From Streptomyces luteolus (GTDB lineage: Bacteria > Actinomycetota > Actinomycetes > Streptomycetales > Streptomycetaceae): a DNA stretch of 64,000 bases. A program made the translations under genes and the position numbers. This document shows, piece after piece, positions 27,195-35,945 of this stretch. The stretch lies in NCBI RefSeq assembly GCF_029968015.1, contig NZ_JASCIS010000017.1, positions 62,001 through 126,000 on the forward strand, written 5' to 3'. Below the pieces are notes generated by a model. The model saw only the letters and a program-made list of their open reading frames with translations, made no database searches and was not told the origin of the DNA. Within the stretch, counting starts at the first letter, position 1; every line of letters starts with the position of its first letter.

Positions 27195-28061
27195 TCAGTC
27201 GAGCGGATTACACCTGCTGCCCCCGTCGCCCGGCTCGGGCAGCACGCCGCCGTCCTCGGGCAACTCGCCGCCGCCCCCGGGCAGCACGCCGCTGCCCCCG
27301 GTCAGCACGCCGCCGCCCTCGGACAGCACGCCGCCGTCCCCGGGCAACTCGCCGCCGCCCCCGGGCAGCACGCCGCAGTCCTCGGGCAACTCGCCGCCGC
27401 CCCCGGGCAGCACGCCGCCGCCCTCCGGCAACTCGCCGCCGCCCCCGGGCAGCACGCCGCCGCCCTCCGGCAACTCGCCGCCGCCCCCGGGCAGCACGTC
27501 GTCCTGCGCCGGCAGCACGTCGCCCTGCGCGGGCAGCAAGGGGAACAGCCGGCTGATGAGCGCGACTGGTCGCGCTCCGTCCGGCCGGGCCAGTGGGCGC
27601 TGCTCACGGTCCTGATAGGGCGCGAGCGCCTGCCGGATCGCGTCGGCCACCCGGCTCATCTCGTCCGGCGTCAGAAAGGCGACGGCGCTGAAGGCCTCGT
27701 CGCGGCGCCAGTCCTCCGGTGCCTCGTCCCTCCGGCTGAGCCACCGCTGCCAGCTCTCGTCCTCCAACCCCCGGGCCAGATCGCCGAATTGCTGCTGCGT
27801 CAAGGCCTCGTCGGCGGGGGCGGCGCTCCGGCTCCGCAGCCGCCAGGGCCGTGCGCGGCCACCGCCGTGGGGCGCTTCCTCGATCTGCCCGTACCGCGCG
27901 AGCTGCCGCAGGTGGAACGAGCAGAGCCCCGAGCTGTACCCGAGCCGGGAGGCCGCCTCGGTCGCCGTGACGACACCGACCTCGGCAAGGAGTTCGAGCA
28001 GTGCCGTACGCACCTCGTGCTCCCGCAGCTCCTCGTTCGACGCGATGTCGTCCTCGGTCAC
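27195..28061 (-). CDS. ArsR-like winged-helix regulator with 14-heptad tail
   Basis: A 288-residue regulator. Residues about 10-70 form a winged helix (EVRTALLELLAEVGVVTATEAASRLGYSSGLCSFHLRQLARYGQIEE). A middle helical region follows, then a C-terminal tail of 14 tandem heptads LPxGGGx. The frame continues upstream over the promoter, but GTG 28061 has GGGGAAG in front and begins MTEDDIASNEELREHEVR. It is divergent from def; TTTGCAAA palindromes in the shared promoter are likely operators. Confidence 0.82.
   Translation of the reverse strand: MTEDDIASNEELREHEVRTALLELLAEVGVVTATEAASRLGYSSGLCSFHLRQLARYGQIEEAPHGGGRARPWRLRSRSAAPADEALTQQQFGDLARGLEDESWQRWLSRRDEAPEDWRRDEAFSAVAFLTPDEMSRVADAIRQALAPYQDREQRPLARPDGARPVALISRLFPLLPAQGDVLPAQDDVLPGGGGELPEGGGVLPGGGGELPEGGGVLPGGGGELPEDCGVLPGGGGELPGDGGVLSEGGGVLTGGSGVLPGGGGELPEDGGVLPEPGDGGSRCNPLD
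27243..27536. repeat. Fourteen 21-bp coding repeats in the ArsR-like gene
   Basis: Exactly fourteen 21-bp units (294 bp) in frame encode LP(G/E/A)(G/Q/D)(G/D)(G/D/C)(E/V) heptads, mostly alternating LPGGGGE and LPEGGGV, which gives a 42-bp higher-order period. The unit is a variant of the G+C-rich sequence CCCCCGGGCAGCACGCCGCC. Confidence 0.9.
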
Positions 28062-28089
28062 TTCTTCCCCTTCAGGCCGTCCCGCTGAC

Positions 28090-28114
28090 TTTGCAAACTC
28101 TGCTACTTTGCAAA
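28090..28114. promoter_or_regulatory. Twin TTTGCAAA operators between ArsR-like gene and def
   Basis: Two copies of the palindrome TTTGCAAA at 28090-28097 and 28107-28114, 17 bp from start to start, within the divergent promoter. This fits a dimeric winged-helix repressor binding two sites and probably autoregulation plus control of def. Confidence 0.6.
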
Positions 28115-28158
28115 GCGCTGCGCAAGGAGCAGCAGCCAGGACAGAAGGGGAGTCCGAG

Positions 28159-28764
28159 ATGCCCGACCGCACGGAGCGAGGCTCGGTACGCCGCATCACC
28201 GAGATCGGCGAGGACGTGCTGGCCCGCCCCTGCCGGGAGGTCACCGCCTTCGGCTCCCCCGAACTCTCGGCCCTGATCGACGACATGTTCCTGACGATGT
28301 ACGTGGCCGACGGCGCGGGCCTCGCCGCGAACCAGGTCGGCGTGGATCTACGGCTGTTCGTCTACGACTGCCCGGACGACGACGGCGTCCGGCACGTCGG
28401 CCATATCCTCAACCCCGTACTCGAACTGCCCGGGCCGGGTGAGCGCCGGCTGGTCGAGGACCTGGAGGGCTGCCTGTCCGTGCCCGGCGCCGGCCTGCCC
28501 GTACCGCGCACGGACCGTGCCGTCGTCCGTGGGGTCGACCAGGACGGCAGGCCTCTCGTCGTCGAGGGCACCGGCTACTTCGCCCGCTGTCTGCAGCACG
28601 AGACCGACCACCTGCTCGGCAGCACGTACCTGGACCGCCTCTCCCGGCGCGACCGGAAGGAGGCGCTGCGGCAGATGGAGGAGCGACGCGAGGCCGTGTT
28701 CGCTCAACGGGCGTGCAAGGCGGCCGAGTCGGACGGGCTCCGGCCCTCCGGCAGCGAGCGCTGA
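28159..28764 (+). CDS. def: Peptide deformylase
   Basis: A 201-residue deformylase that removes the N-formyl group from nascent proteins. All three active-site motifs are present: GAGLAANQVG, EGCLSVPG (metal Cys) and QHETDHL (HEXXH metal site and catalytic Glu). It has a charged C-terminal extension. ATG 28159 is chosen because GGGGAG lies upstream. The TGA stop is the target-side border of the downstream transposon; the last A of the stop codon is the first base of the duplicated hexamer. Confidence 0.95.
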   Translation: MPDRTERGSVRRITEIGEDVLARPCREVTAFGSPELSALIDDMFLTMYVADGAGLAANQVGVDLRLFVYDCPDDDGVRHVGHILNPVLELPGPGERRLVEDLEGCLSVPGAGLPVPRTDRAVVRGVDQDGRPLVVEGTGYFARCLQHETDHLLGSTYLDRLSRRDRKEALRQMEERREAVFAQRACKAAESDGLRPSGSER

Positions 28765-28769
28765 ACCGA
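28764..28769. repeat. Left copy of transposon target duplication (AACCGA)
   Basis: AACCGA immediately before the left terminus; the same hexamer follows the right terminus at 36881-36886. Confidence 0.78.
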
Positions 28770-28781
28770 TGTAGGTTCCCA
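28770..28781. repeat. Left terminal inverted repeat of the transposon
   Basis: TGTAGGTTCCCA; pairs with the complement at 36869-36880 with one mismatch. Confidence 0.82.
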
Positions 28782-28933
28782 TTACCTGATTCAGCGTCAG
28801 CTCTTGTGACCTGCGGCTTTGCGCACCGTTCCAGCATCGTGTCAGTGCCGGGTTTCCATGGTGCGTGTCATTTTCCTCGGCGCGCAGGCCCGGAGGCGTC
28901 TGTGTGCAGGCACCGACCTCATGTTGGTGAGCC

Positions 28934-28978
28934 GACGCCCCGGACGCGGACTCGTCACATGATCGGCCGAATAAATCC
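28934..28978. repeat. Direct repeat copy 1 bordering the cargo gene
   Basis: About 45 bp with a 14-bp identical core GTCACATGATCGGC (28954-28967) that recurs at 30026-30039 beyond the cargo gene. The second copy overlaps the tniQ stop codon, so this copy looks like a duplicated tniQ 3' end. Confidence 0.65.
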
Positions 28979-29116
28979 CACGGCCCGTGAAGGTCCTGCT
29001 TTGCGATGCTTATCGCCGGGTCCGGGCCCGGGCGCCGAATGATGTTCACGAAGACATCGGGGGCGTCGCTGTTGTCCCCAGACCTGTATGCGTACTCAAC
29101 GATGAGGGAGAACGGT

Positions 29117-29959
29117 ATGGAGCCATTAGAACTCCGCCGAGCAGTTGCGGCAGGACGGGCAACCGCTTCGGAGCTGGGCCTTCAGGCCGACGATGCCATC
29201 GTCATCCACAACTCGGACCGCGTCGCGCTGCGCCTGGTCCCTTGCGATGTTCTCGCTCGGGTCGCGCCTTCGGGGCATCTGGCCGGTTCCGAGTTCGAAG
29301 TGGAGGTTGCTCACCGTCTCGCGGACGCCAACGCACCTGTGGCTGAGCTCGATCCTCGGGTCGAGCCCCGAGTCCATGTGCGTGACGCCTTCGCCATCTC
29401 GCTCTGGACCTACTACGAACCTGTGGGATCAGAGATCGCGCCGGCCGACTACGCAGACGTGCTCATGCGGCATCATGCCGCCCTGCGCCGGATCGATCTG
29501 GACGCACCGCATTTCACCGATCGAGTGGCTGCAGCACTGAAAGAGGTGAACGACCGGGAGCAGTCCCCCGAGCTACCTGATTCTGACCGGGAACTCCTCA
29601 GCGACACACTCAGTGGGCTGAGCACCGCGATCAGCAGTGACGAGACCGGCGATCAGCTGTTGCACGGCGAGCCGCATCCGGGCAACCTCCTCAACACCAG
29701 AAGAGGGCCGCTTTTCGTAGACCTCGCCACGTGCTGCCGTGGGCCGATCGAGTTCGACCTCGCCCATGCCCCCGAGGAAGTGGGAGAGCACTATGCGGGG
29801 GCTGACCACGGCCTGATTGAGCGGTGCCGCGCCCTGAACTGGGCGATGTTCTCGGCCTGGCGCTGGCGCCGAGGCGACCAAATGCCTGACCGGGGCCACT
29901 GGAGAGTGGAGGGACTCAACCGGGTTCGTGCTGCACTCGATCGCTGCGCATTGGGCTGA
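29117..29959 (+). CDS. Cargo gene: APH-like phosphotransferase-fold protein
   Basis: A 280-residue protein of the aminoglycoside phosphotransferase/choline kinase fold. The catalytic loop reads LLHGEPHPGNLL (canonical HGDxxxxN, here Glu replaces the catalytic Asp), followed by LFVDLATCCRGPIEFDLAH where VDLAT replaces the usual metal-binding VDFE/IDWE. An activity change or loss is therefore possible. The fourth codon is TTA (29126), rare in Streptomyces and dependent on bldA tRNA. Start ATG 29117 has GGGAG 6 nt upstream; ATG 29102 is the alternative. Flanked by imperfect 45-bp direct repeats. Confidence 0.75.
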   Translation: MEPLELRRAVAAGRATASELGLQADDAIVIHNSDRVALRLVPCDVLARVAPSGHLAGSEFEVEVAHRLADANAPVAELDPRVEPRVHVRDAFAISLWTYYEPVGSEIAPADYADVLMRHHAALRRIDLDAPHFTDRVAAALKEVNDREQSPELPDSDRELLSDTLSGLSTAISSDETGDQLLHGEPHPGNLLNTRRGPLFVDLATCCRGPIEFDLAHAPEEVGEHYAGADHGLIERCRALNWAMFSAWRWRRGDQMPDRGHWRVEGLNRVRAALDRCALG

Positions 29960-30005
29960 GTTGGTGGCAGAAGGGCTGTTGGGTCCCGATCCGCTGTCCC
30001 GTGCG

Positions 30006-30050
30006 CGGCGTCCCGACACGGACTGGTCACATGATCGGCGGGACAAGTCC
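30006..30050. repeat. Direct repeat copy 2 bordering the cargo gene
   Basis: Second copy of the 45-bp repeat, core GTCACATGATCGGC at 30026-30039. On the minus strand it includes the final codons and TGA of tniQ. Confidence 0.65.
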
Positions 30051-32684
30051 TGGTTCTGCCGCCGCATGGATCGCTGCGACTACGGCTTCGCCGATCGGGG
30101 TCAATTTCATTGGTGACGCCGTGGTTGCACGGGTGAGGAGTGGGTGTCCGATCTCGCGACGCAGTCTTCCGACTCTCGTGATCAGGGCCGTGTGATGGGT
30201 TCCGAGTGCTTCGGCGGCTTCCTTGAGTGTGCGGTAGCGCGACAGGGCAGCGAACTCGCGGAGGCGGTCCCATGCGCCTGGCCCCGTGAAGGCAGGACGG
30301 AGGATCTCCGGTGCCTTGCTGGCCTGAGCTGCCAGCTGCGCGAGTTCGGGGCGGGTGTGCCCGTTCACCTTGGTCACGGGGATTCCGTGCAGCTTGGCCC
30401 ATCGGGTCATGGTCGTGGGGCTGAGGCCTTTCTCGCGGCCGAGCTCTGCCAGGGGTCGGCCGCGGACCAAGTACTGCTCGCGGAGCCATGCTCCGTCGAC
30501 GTAGCCCTTGCGCGGTCCTGTTGCGTTGGGCTCGCGGACCTCGATGCCGTACTGCTCGGCGAGACGCCTCGTGACGTTGCGGCTGACGCCAGCGAGGTCC
30601 GCGATCTGGCGGAGGCCGAGACGTTCTGTGTAGTAGAGCCGCCGGAACTCGTCCGGCGGGAAGGCCTGTTTCGCGATTCGCATGGCCTCGCCGTCGTTCC
30701 GCCGACGACTTCGTGGCCTCGGCTGGGCCGGTGCGGGAAATCGGTGCAGCAGGACTCGGACAGCTTCGTGCGACGTGCCGAGTTCGCGGGCAGCCTGCTT
30801 CGTCGTCATGGACGGCGAACGGATCATGTGGTGAAGACGGCTGATGTCGATCTTCTCCAGGTCATGACCTGCCGTTTCCAAGCCGTCGGCAATCACCGTC
30901 GGCGGTTCCCAGGCCAAGGGTTCGCCCTCGATGCCTTTCTGTGCGAGGAAGTCGGCTCCAGCGCGGTGCAGTCCGTCTCTGATTTCAGGTGTCAGGAACG
31001 CGGCGAAGTAGTTCACGTGCGGGCGGTCCATCGCGCGGGTGATCGCGAAGTGGGCGGGGGCGAGGTGGGCTGGGAGTCCGCTCATCTGCTCGAAGAGTGT
31101 GCTTCGCGCGACGGTGAGACGGCGTCCCTGGCCGGGTTGGACGCCGGCATCGTCGCAGATCTGGCGCCATCGGGCCTCAGGGAGGAGATCGGTGTAGTCC
31201 ACCATGCGGCGGCGCTGGTAATCGATGGGCACTTCGTGTGCGTCGAGGTAGTCCGCCAGGCGCACCAGTGCCGTGTTGACGACTGACCAGAGCCCCTGTG
31301 CATGCAAGAGCTGCAGGATTTTCGAGGTCATCTGCCGGGTGGTCACGCCGCCGAGACGCCGTGTGATCACTCTGAGGTCGTCCCGTGTGCCCACCAAAGC
31401 CAGGGAAGCGGACAGGCAAGGACGGAATGTCCGGGTGTATGCGCCTTGCGGCGGCGACAGCAGGACGGACCAACCGGGCCAGAAGCACGAGGGAATCTTG
31501 TGAACCCGTTGGTCCGCCACGCCTCCGCGCGGGAACGGTCTGGAGGGGAGGAAGGCCGGAAGCCGGTAGCGGAGCTGATCACTCGGTCGCAGCATCGGTT
31601 CCTGCGCTGTCAGCTGGACGGCGCTCAGCAGCGGAGTGATGCCGTACATCCTGTGGAAGCCCGTCAGGCGCCTGAGCGTTTCTGAGGGGTCTTCGGCAGC
31701 GACGAAGTGCCGAAGCTCACGGCCGGCTGCATGGACATCGGACTGCCCGAGGACTCGGAGGGCGGCGGCGATCCCGATGGCCTGGACGGGTGCGGTCAGG
31801 CTTCGCCGGGCAGGAACGGCGCCCACGAGCTCGGGAAGAAACCCCTTCACGCCCTCGTAGATTTCGTGCGTGTCGTGCGGCAGGACGTTGACCAGACCAC
31901 TGTCCGTGGCGTCGGCCAGGAGCCGGGAGGAGAGGGCGCGAAGATCAGCAAGCGCTTCCAATGCGGAGAAGCTCCGTGGAGTGCTCGCGTAGACGCCGAA
32001 CTCTGCCGAATCCCTCTCCGCGATCTCCGTCAGCAGCTTCTGTGCCGTCAGCAGCGTGTGCCCGGGCCCAAGCTCGATGCTTGCGACCTCGGAGAGTCGG
32101 TAGCCGCAGCGTCGGTGCCTCCTGCCGGGTTCTCCCTGTTGGCCTGGGAAGGCGCATGTTCCCGGCTCCGGGACATAGCGCTGCTGATGCAGCCGTTTCC
32201 AGGGCATTTGATGGCACTGGGAGCACGCGTCGGCGAGCAAGCGGTTGTGATCGAGGCAGGCGAACATCCAGCCCAGTCGCCAGCTCAGCTTCCACCGGCC
32301 CTTCGTCTCGGCCAGGCAGTCCGGGCAGAAGCGTGATCCGGCCTGGCGTCCCCAGTGGTGCCATCGGCTGACCTGTCTCGTTTCCCGTTTGATCTTGAGT
32401 GCTCGGCCGTCGAAGTGTGCGAGCGTCATCGCGTGCAGAACCTGGGGGTTCACGCCTGTGGCGTGAGAGATGCCGGCGGCTTCGTTGTCACGGAGCAGGA
32501 TCGCCCAGCGGGCTGGGATGTCGCGGTGGCAGTCGCCGGCGTCGACCCGTCGGGCCAGGCCAAGTGCTGGCAGCAGGTCGCTCAAGGGGGTCCGCATGCG
32601 GTGTGCGATCACCTCGAACCACGAGTCCAGCGCTTCACCGGGCAACGGCGGGACCGTGATCGGCAGGGATCGGAGTGTGCTCAC
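30027..32684 (-). CDS. tniQ: TniQ/TnsD-like target-selection protein
   Basis: An 885-residue TniQ-family protein. The N-terminus PPLPGEALDSWFEVIAHRM is the family signature; a zinc site follows (C120, C123, H146, C154, C157). The C-terminal 260 residues hold at least four helix-turn-helix-like segments (for example TTKQAARELGTSHEAVRVLL, LRQIADLAGVSRNVTRRL, LAELGREKGLSPTTMTRW, LKEAAEALGTHHTALITRV). The length and DNA-binding array resemble TnsD, which recognises a fixed attachment site, more than the short TniQ of CRISPR-linked elements. GTG start overlaps the tniB stop by 4 bp. Confidence 0.9.
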   Translation of the reverse strand: MSTLRSLPITVPPLPGEALDSWFEVIAHRMRTPLSDLLPALGLARRVDAGDCHRDIPARWAILLRDNEAAGISHATGVNPQVLHAMTLAHFDGRALKIKRETRQVSRWHHWGRQAGSRFCPDCLAETKGRWKLSWRLGWMFACLDHNRLLADACSQCHQMPWKRLHQQRYVPEPGTCAFPGQQGEPGRRHRRCGYRLSEVASIELGPGHTLLTAQKLLTEIAERDSAEFGVYASTPRSFSALEALADLRALSSRLLADATDSGLVNVLPHDTHEIYEGVKGFLPELVGAVPARRSLTAPVQAIGIAAALRVLGQSDVHAAGRELRHFVAAEDPSETLRRLTGFHRMYGITPLLSAVQLTAQEPMLRPSDQLRYRLPAFLPSRPFPRGGVADQRVHKIPSCFWPGWSVLLSPPQGAYTRTFRPCLSASLALVGTRDDLRVITRRLGGVTTRQMTSKILQLLHAQGLWSVVNTALVRLADYLDAHEVPIDYQRRRMVDYTDLLPEARWRQICDDAGVQPGQGRRLTVARSTLFEQMSGLPAHLAPAHFAITRAMDRPHVNYFAAFLTPEIRDGLHRAGADFLAQKGIEGEPLAWEPPTVIADGLETAGHDLEKIDISRLHHMIRSPSMTTKQAARELGTSHEAVRVLLHRFPAPAQPRPRSRRRNDGEAMRIAKQAFPPDEFRRLYYTERLGLRQIADLAGVSRNVTRRLAEQYGIEVREPNATGPRKGYVDGAWLREQYLVRGRPLAELGREKGLSPTTMTRWAKLHGIPVTKVNGHTRPELAQLAAQASKAPEILRPAFTGPGAWDRLREFAALSRYRTLKEAAEALGTHHTALITRVGRLRREIGHPLLTRATTASPMKLTPIGEAVVAAIHAAAEPGLVPPIM

Positions 32685-33808
32685 GCTGCCTTCTTCTTGG
32701 GCTTGCTGACCAGCCGCCCTGCGGCCAAGGCCTGTCGAAGTTCTTCGCCTCCTTTCTCGGAGGCGGCGTCGTTCTTGACCTTCGACAGCAGTTCGAGGTC
32801 GATCCGTTCGGCCCCGGTGCGTACGGCTCTCTGACAGGCACGGTTGACCAGTGTCATGAGGGAGCCGATGTGTCCGGTGCTGCGGGCGAAGAGCTCGTCG
32901 GACAGATCGTCCGCGATCATGCCGGGGTACTTGTCCGCCAGGACGACCCGTTCCTCGATGGCGAGGAGGGTGTTGCGCCAGTCTGTGCGTCCTTCCTCAG
33001 TGTCGATGGTGAAGGGCTTCATGCCCAGCCGGGTGGTGCGGCGTCCCGTCTGGGCAAGTACGGCGTCTTCGTAGCTGTCGCCCTCGTCGAACAAGCCCCG
33101 CGCCTGCAGTCCGACGCCGATCATGAGCAGGGTGACGGGGAACTCGTTGGCGATGTACTTGAAGTGGTTGCTCACCTCGATTCCGGTCCGGTTCCTCCAG
33201 CGCAGGAAGTGCAGGTCGTCGACGATCAGGAGCGTTGTTTCGCAGGAGAGGACGCAGTCGAGTGCGCGGAAGCCGAAGTCGGTGGCGGTGCCGCGGAAGC
33301 GTCCGGGGTGGGCGAAGAACTCCAGGATCGCCCGGTTGAAGTCGCGCATGCTGGTGTTGCTGGTCAGGCCCACTCGACAGACCGGCCACCGCTCATGTCC
33401 CTGATCGGTGTACTCGCCCTCCTCCTCGATCACACGCCGGTGGAGCCGTTTAGCGAAGGCGAGGGCGGCCGTGGTCTTGCCCAGGCCGGGGAAGGCGTCA
33501 ATGGCGATGCTGCCTTTGACCTTGTCGCTGTCCTGCTCGTTGCTGTCGATGATGTCCCACAGGTCCTCGTGCAGGGCTTCCATCTGCGGGGTGCGCAGGG
33601 GCCCGAGGTTCGCGTGCCATTTGCGGCGGCGCCGGTCGTAGTCAGCACGGCCTTCCTCCCCCAGAAGAGACAACTGACGGCGGGTGAGGTGCTCGGGGCG
33701 GGACCGCGACGGAGCGTCCACCAGGCGCCGGAAGCCTTCTTTGCGGGACAGCGTGAGGTGATCGAGTTTGGCTTGGAGGTCATCCTCGGAACGCTTCCGG
33801 TCAGTCAT
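32681..33808 (-). CDS. tniB: TniB/TnsC-like AAA+ transposition ATPase
   Basis: A 375-residue AAA+ protein. Walker A is AFPGLGKTTAAL (about residues 104-115), Walker B LLIVDDLHFL (about 193-202). TnsC-type ATPases assemble on target DNA under TniQ control and activate the transposase. The N-terminus contains a DRRRRKWHANLGPL stretch like other TniB proteins; the C-terminus ends in a Lys cluster (SKPKKKAA). Its ATG overlaps the end of tnsB by 8 bp. Confidence 0.9.
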   Translation of the reverse strand: MTDRKRSEDDLQAKLDHLTLSRKEGFRRLVDAPSRSRPEHLTRRQLSLLGEEGRADYDRRRRKWHANLGPLRTPQMEALHEDLWDIIDSNEQDSDKVKGSIAIDAFPGLGKTTAALAFAKRLHRRVIEEEGEYTDQGHERWPVCRVGLTSNTSMRDFNRAILEFFAHPGRFRGTATDFGFRALDCVLSCETTLLIVDDLHFLRWRNRTGIEVSNHFKYIANEFPVTLLMIGVGLQARGLFDEGDSYEDAVLAQTGRRTTRLGMKPFTIDTEEGRTDWRNTLLAIEERVVLADKYPGMIADDLSDELFARSTGHIGSLMTLVNRACQRAVRTGAERIDLELLSKVKNDAASEKGGEELRQALAAGRLVSKPKKKAA

Positions 33809-35945
33809 CGATGTCCTTCAAGGCGGTTGCGTAGAAGTCGATTTCCTCGTCCAGTTCTTCGAGGCTGTCCCCGTCGTCATCGCCCTCTTCCACCACTTGG
33901 GCGGCTTCGGCTGCCGGAGGCTCGGCCTGTGCGGGCAGGGACAGCACGCGGGCGACCGACGGCAGCGAACTGACGGCGCCGGCTCGCGGCGCCGGAAGAT
34001 CCAAGGCGGCCTGTTCGCGGGAGAGCCGCAGGGCCATCCGCCGTTCGACCAGGGAAGTACCCAGGCCGAGGTTCCACCGCTTCAGCAGCAGGGTGATGGC
34101 GAGCCGCTCGTCGGGATAGGTGTACTCCTTCGCCGCCAGGCGTCGGGCGAACTGCAGCGCTTCCTCGCTCAGCGGCATGTCCAGGCTGGGCGCGTGTTCC
34201 CACTCAAGGGTGTGCCAGACGCGGTCGTGGTCCCGGAAGTAGATCCGGGTGGCGTCGTCGGGATCAGCGAAGAACTCCAGCCGCCGCTTGTCCAGGTCGA
34301 TGTCGGAGCCGCCCATGTCCCGGAGCCCGTCGAGGCAGCCGCCGTTGTAGCGGCGTCCGTTGATTTCGACGCCGTAGTGCTGGACCGTGCGCATCGTGAC
34401 GTCGAGGAACTCGTAAGCCAGGTGCGGGTCGCGGGGCACCTCGATGTAGCCCGCCCGCGCAAGACCGTGCTCGAACATCCTCGCCGGAGACAGCTCCACC
34501 TTCGGCAAGTGGGGGTCGAGCAATCCCTCATGTGGCGTGCGGTGATAGTCCACCGCGACCCACTCCCGGATGATCGCCTCAAGCTCGTGGTGGAAGAAGA
34601 AGGCGTCCTTCTCCGGGTTCAAGCCACGCGAGTGGATGTTGGGTCCCTTGTAGCCAGGCAGCCTCTGTAGCAGGTCTTCCCGCAGGGTCCGGAAGAACCG
34701 CTCGACCGGACCCTTGTCCCGGCCCGTGCGCAGCCTCGCCGGCTGCACCGAGATCCCCATCCGGCGGCAGACGCTGGTCAGATGCGCCGAGAGGTAGATC
34801 TTACCGTGGTCGACGATCAACGTCTCTGGGGCCACCTTCGGCCCCCAGACCCCGGTGGCGGGCCCATGCACGACCTCGGCTTCCACCAGCACCCCGCGCG
34901 GAATGCCGTGCTCGGGCCAGGCCGCTTCCCTCGGCCAGCTCTCCGGCACCGGCTGGGGACGGTATGCCTGGTAGAGCACGGCCGCCGCGTCGATGGCCTT
35001 CGTCGACACCGGAGTCACCCGCAGACCGATGATGCAGCGGGTGTACCAGTCCATGGCGACGGTCAGCTCCGCCTGCATCCATCGCAGCGTCACCGGATCG
35101 AGCGCGAACACGTCCAGCCGCGTGGTGTCCATCAGCACGTACTCGCCCGGACGCGTGGGCCGCAGCTTCCCGTAGACGCCCTTCGGGCGGTCAGCGATAT
35201 CCCGGTTGCGCTGGGTACTGAGCCGGAAGGTCGGATAGCGCCGTTCCAGCTCCTTCATCCATCGATAGCCCGTCGCCTGCGATGGCACCGGCACCTTGAC
35301 CAGCTTGAACTTCGTCTTGACGCGGGCCTCGACCTCCTCCAGCACTACCCTCACCGAGGGCCGCGACTCTTCCTCGTACTCCTTCAGCACCTCCACCGCC
35401 GCTTCGACCCAACGTGGATCGGCACCGCCAAGTCCGTCGTCCGCCTGCGCAGTCTTCGGCACCAGTCCCGCCTCGCCCAGCTCACGGAACGCGCGTGCCC
35501 ACCTGCGCACCGTCCGGTCGGTCACCCCCAGTTCTGCGGCTTTGGCCTCATACCGGGCCTTCAGAGGCAAGGCCGGGGCGTACTGAGGGCGCGGCTCATC
35601 CGGGCGCGCAAGATGCTCACTGCCGGAGCGGTATCCCGTCATCATCTCCCGGACATGCTCGGCACGTTCCAGAACTTCCTTCTTCTCGTGCTTGGTCAGC
35701 CGACTCAGCACCACGGCCGCGAGGTCTTCGTCATCGGTGGAAGACGGGCCCGTTCTGTCGTGGATCAGTTCGGCGCGATCCGAGGTCAGCAGCTCACGCA
35801 CCGACATCCGGGCCAGTCGGCCGCGGCCGTCCTTGAGGATGACCTCCATGCCCGTGGCCAGGATGGCAAAATCCACAACCTCGACCGTCTCACCGTCCAG
35901 GCGGAAATGCGTCCCGACCCCCAGCTTCGTCCCCGCACCGCTCAT
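33801..35945 (-). CDS. tnsB: TnsB/TniA-like DDE transposase
   Basis: A 714-residue transposase of the rve/Mu-C group. The catalytic triad is visible: D273 in YVLMDTTRLDVF, D379 in LIVDHGKIYLSA and E415 in GRDKGPVERFF, with 35 residues between the second Asp and Glu. An N-terminal helix-turn-helix region (LGVTDRTVRRWARAFRELGEAG) precedes it and a Mu-transposase C-terminal beta-barrel follows. It cleaves 3' ends and joins them to target. Tn7 TnsB is about 700 residues, a good match. ATG overlaps the tnsA stop (ATGA). Confidence 0.93.
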   Translation of the reverse strand: MSGAGTKLGVGTHFRLDGETVEVVDFAILATGMEVILKDGRGRLARMSVRELLTSDRAELIHDRTGPSSTDDEDLAAVVLSRLTKHEKKEVLERAEHVREMMTGYRSGSEHLARPDEPRPQYAPALPLKARYEAKAAELGVTDRTVRRWARAFRELGEAGLVPKTAQADDGLGGADPRWVEAAVEVLKEYEEESRPSVRVVLEEVEARVKTKFKLVKVPVPSQATGYRWMKELERRYPTFRLSTQRNRDIADRPKGVYGKLRPTRPGEYVLMDTTRLDVFALDPVTLRWMQAELTVAMDWYTRCIIGLRVTPVSTKAIDAAAVLYQAYRPQPVPESWPREAAWPEHGIPRGVLVEAEVVHGPATGVWGPKVAPETLIVDHGKIYLSAHLTSVCRRMGISVQPARLRTGRDKGPVERFFRTLREDLLQRLPGYKGPNIHSRGLNPEKDAFFFHHELEAIIREWVAVDYHRTPHEGLLDPHLPKVELSPARMFEHGLARAGYIEVPRDPHLAYEFLDVTMRTVQHYGVEINGRRYNGGCLDGLRDMGGSDIDLDKRRLEFFADPDDATRIYFRDHDRVWHTLEWEHAPSLDMPLSEEALQFARRLAAKEYTYPDERLAITLLLKRWNLGLGTSLVERRMALRLSREQAALDLPAPRAGAVSSLPSVARVLSLPAQAEPPAAEAAQVVEEGDDDGDSLEELDEEIDFYATALKDIDD

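Noticed and set aside
27243..27536. Possible CRISPR array
   Set aside because: Units are contiguous 21-bp in-frame coding repeats without spacers, and no cas genes are present in the window.
29117..29959. A named aminoglycoside resistance gene
   Set aside because: Catalytic Asp is Glu and the metal loop is altered; no close resemblance to a known aph or other resistance enzyme that I can recognise.
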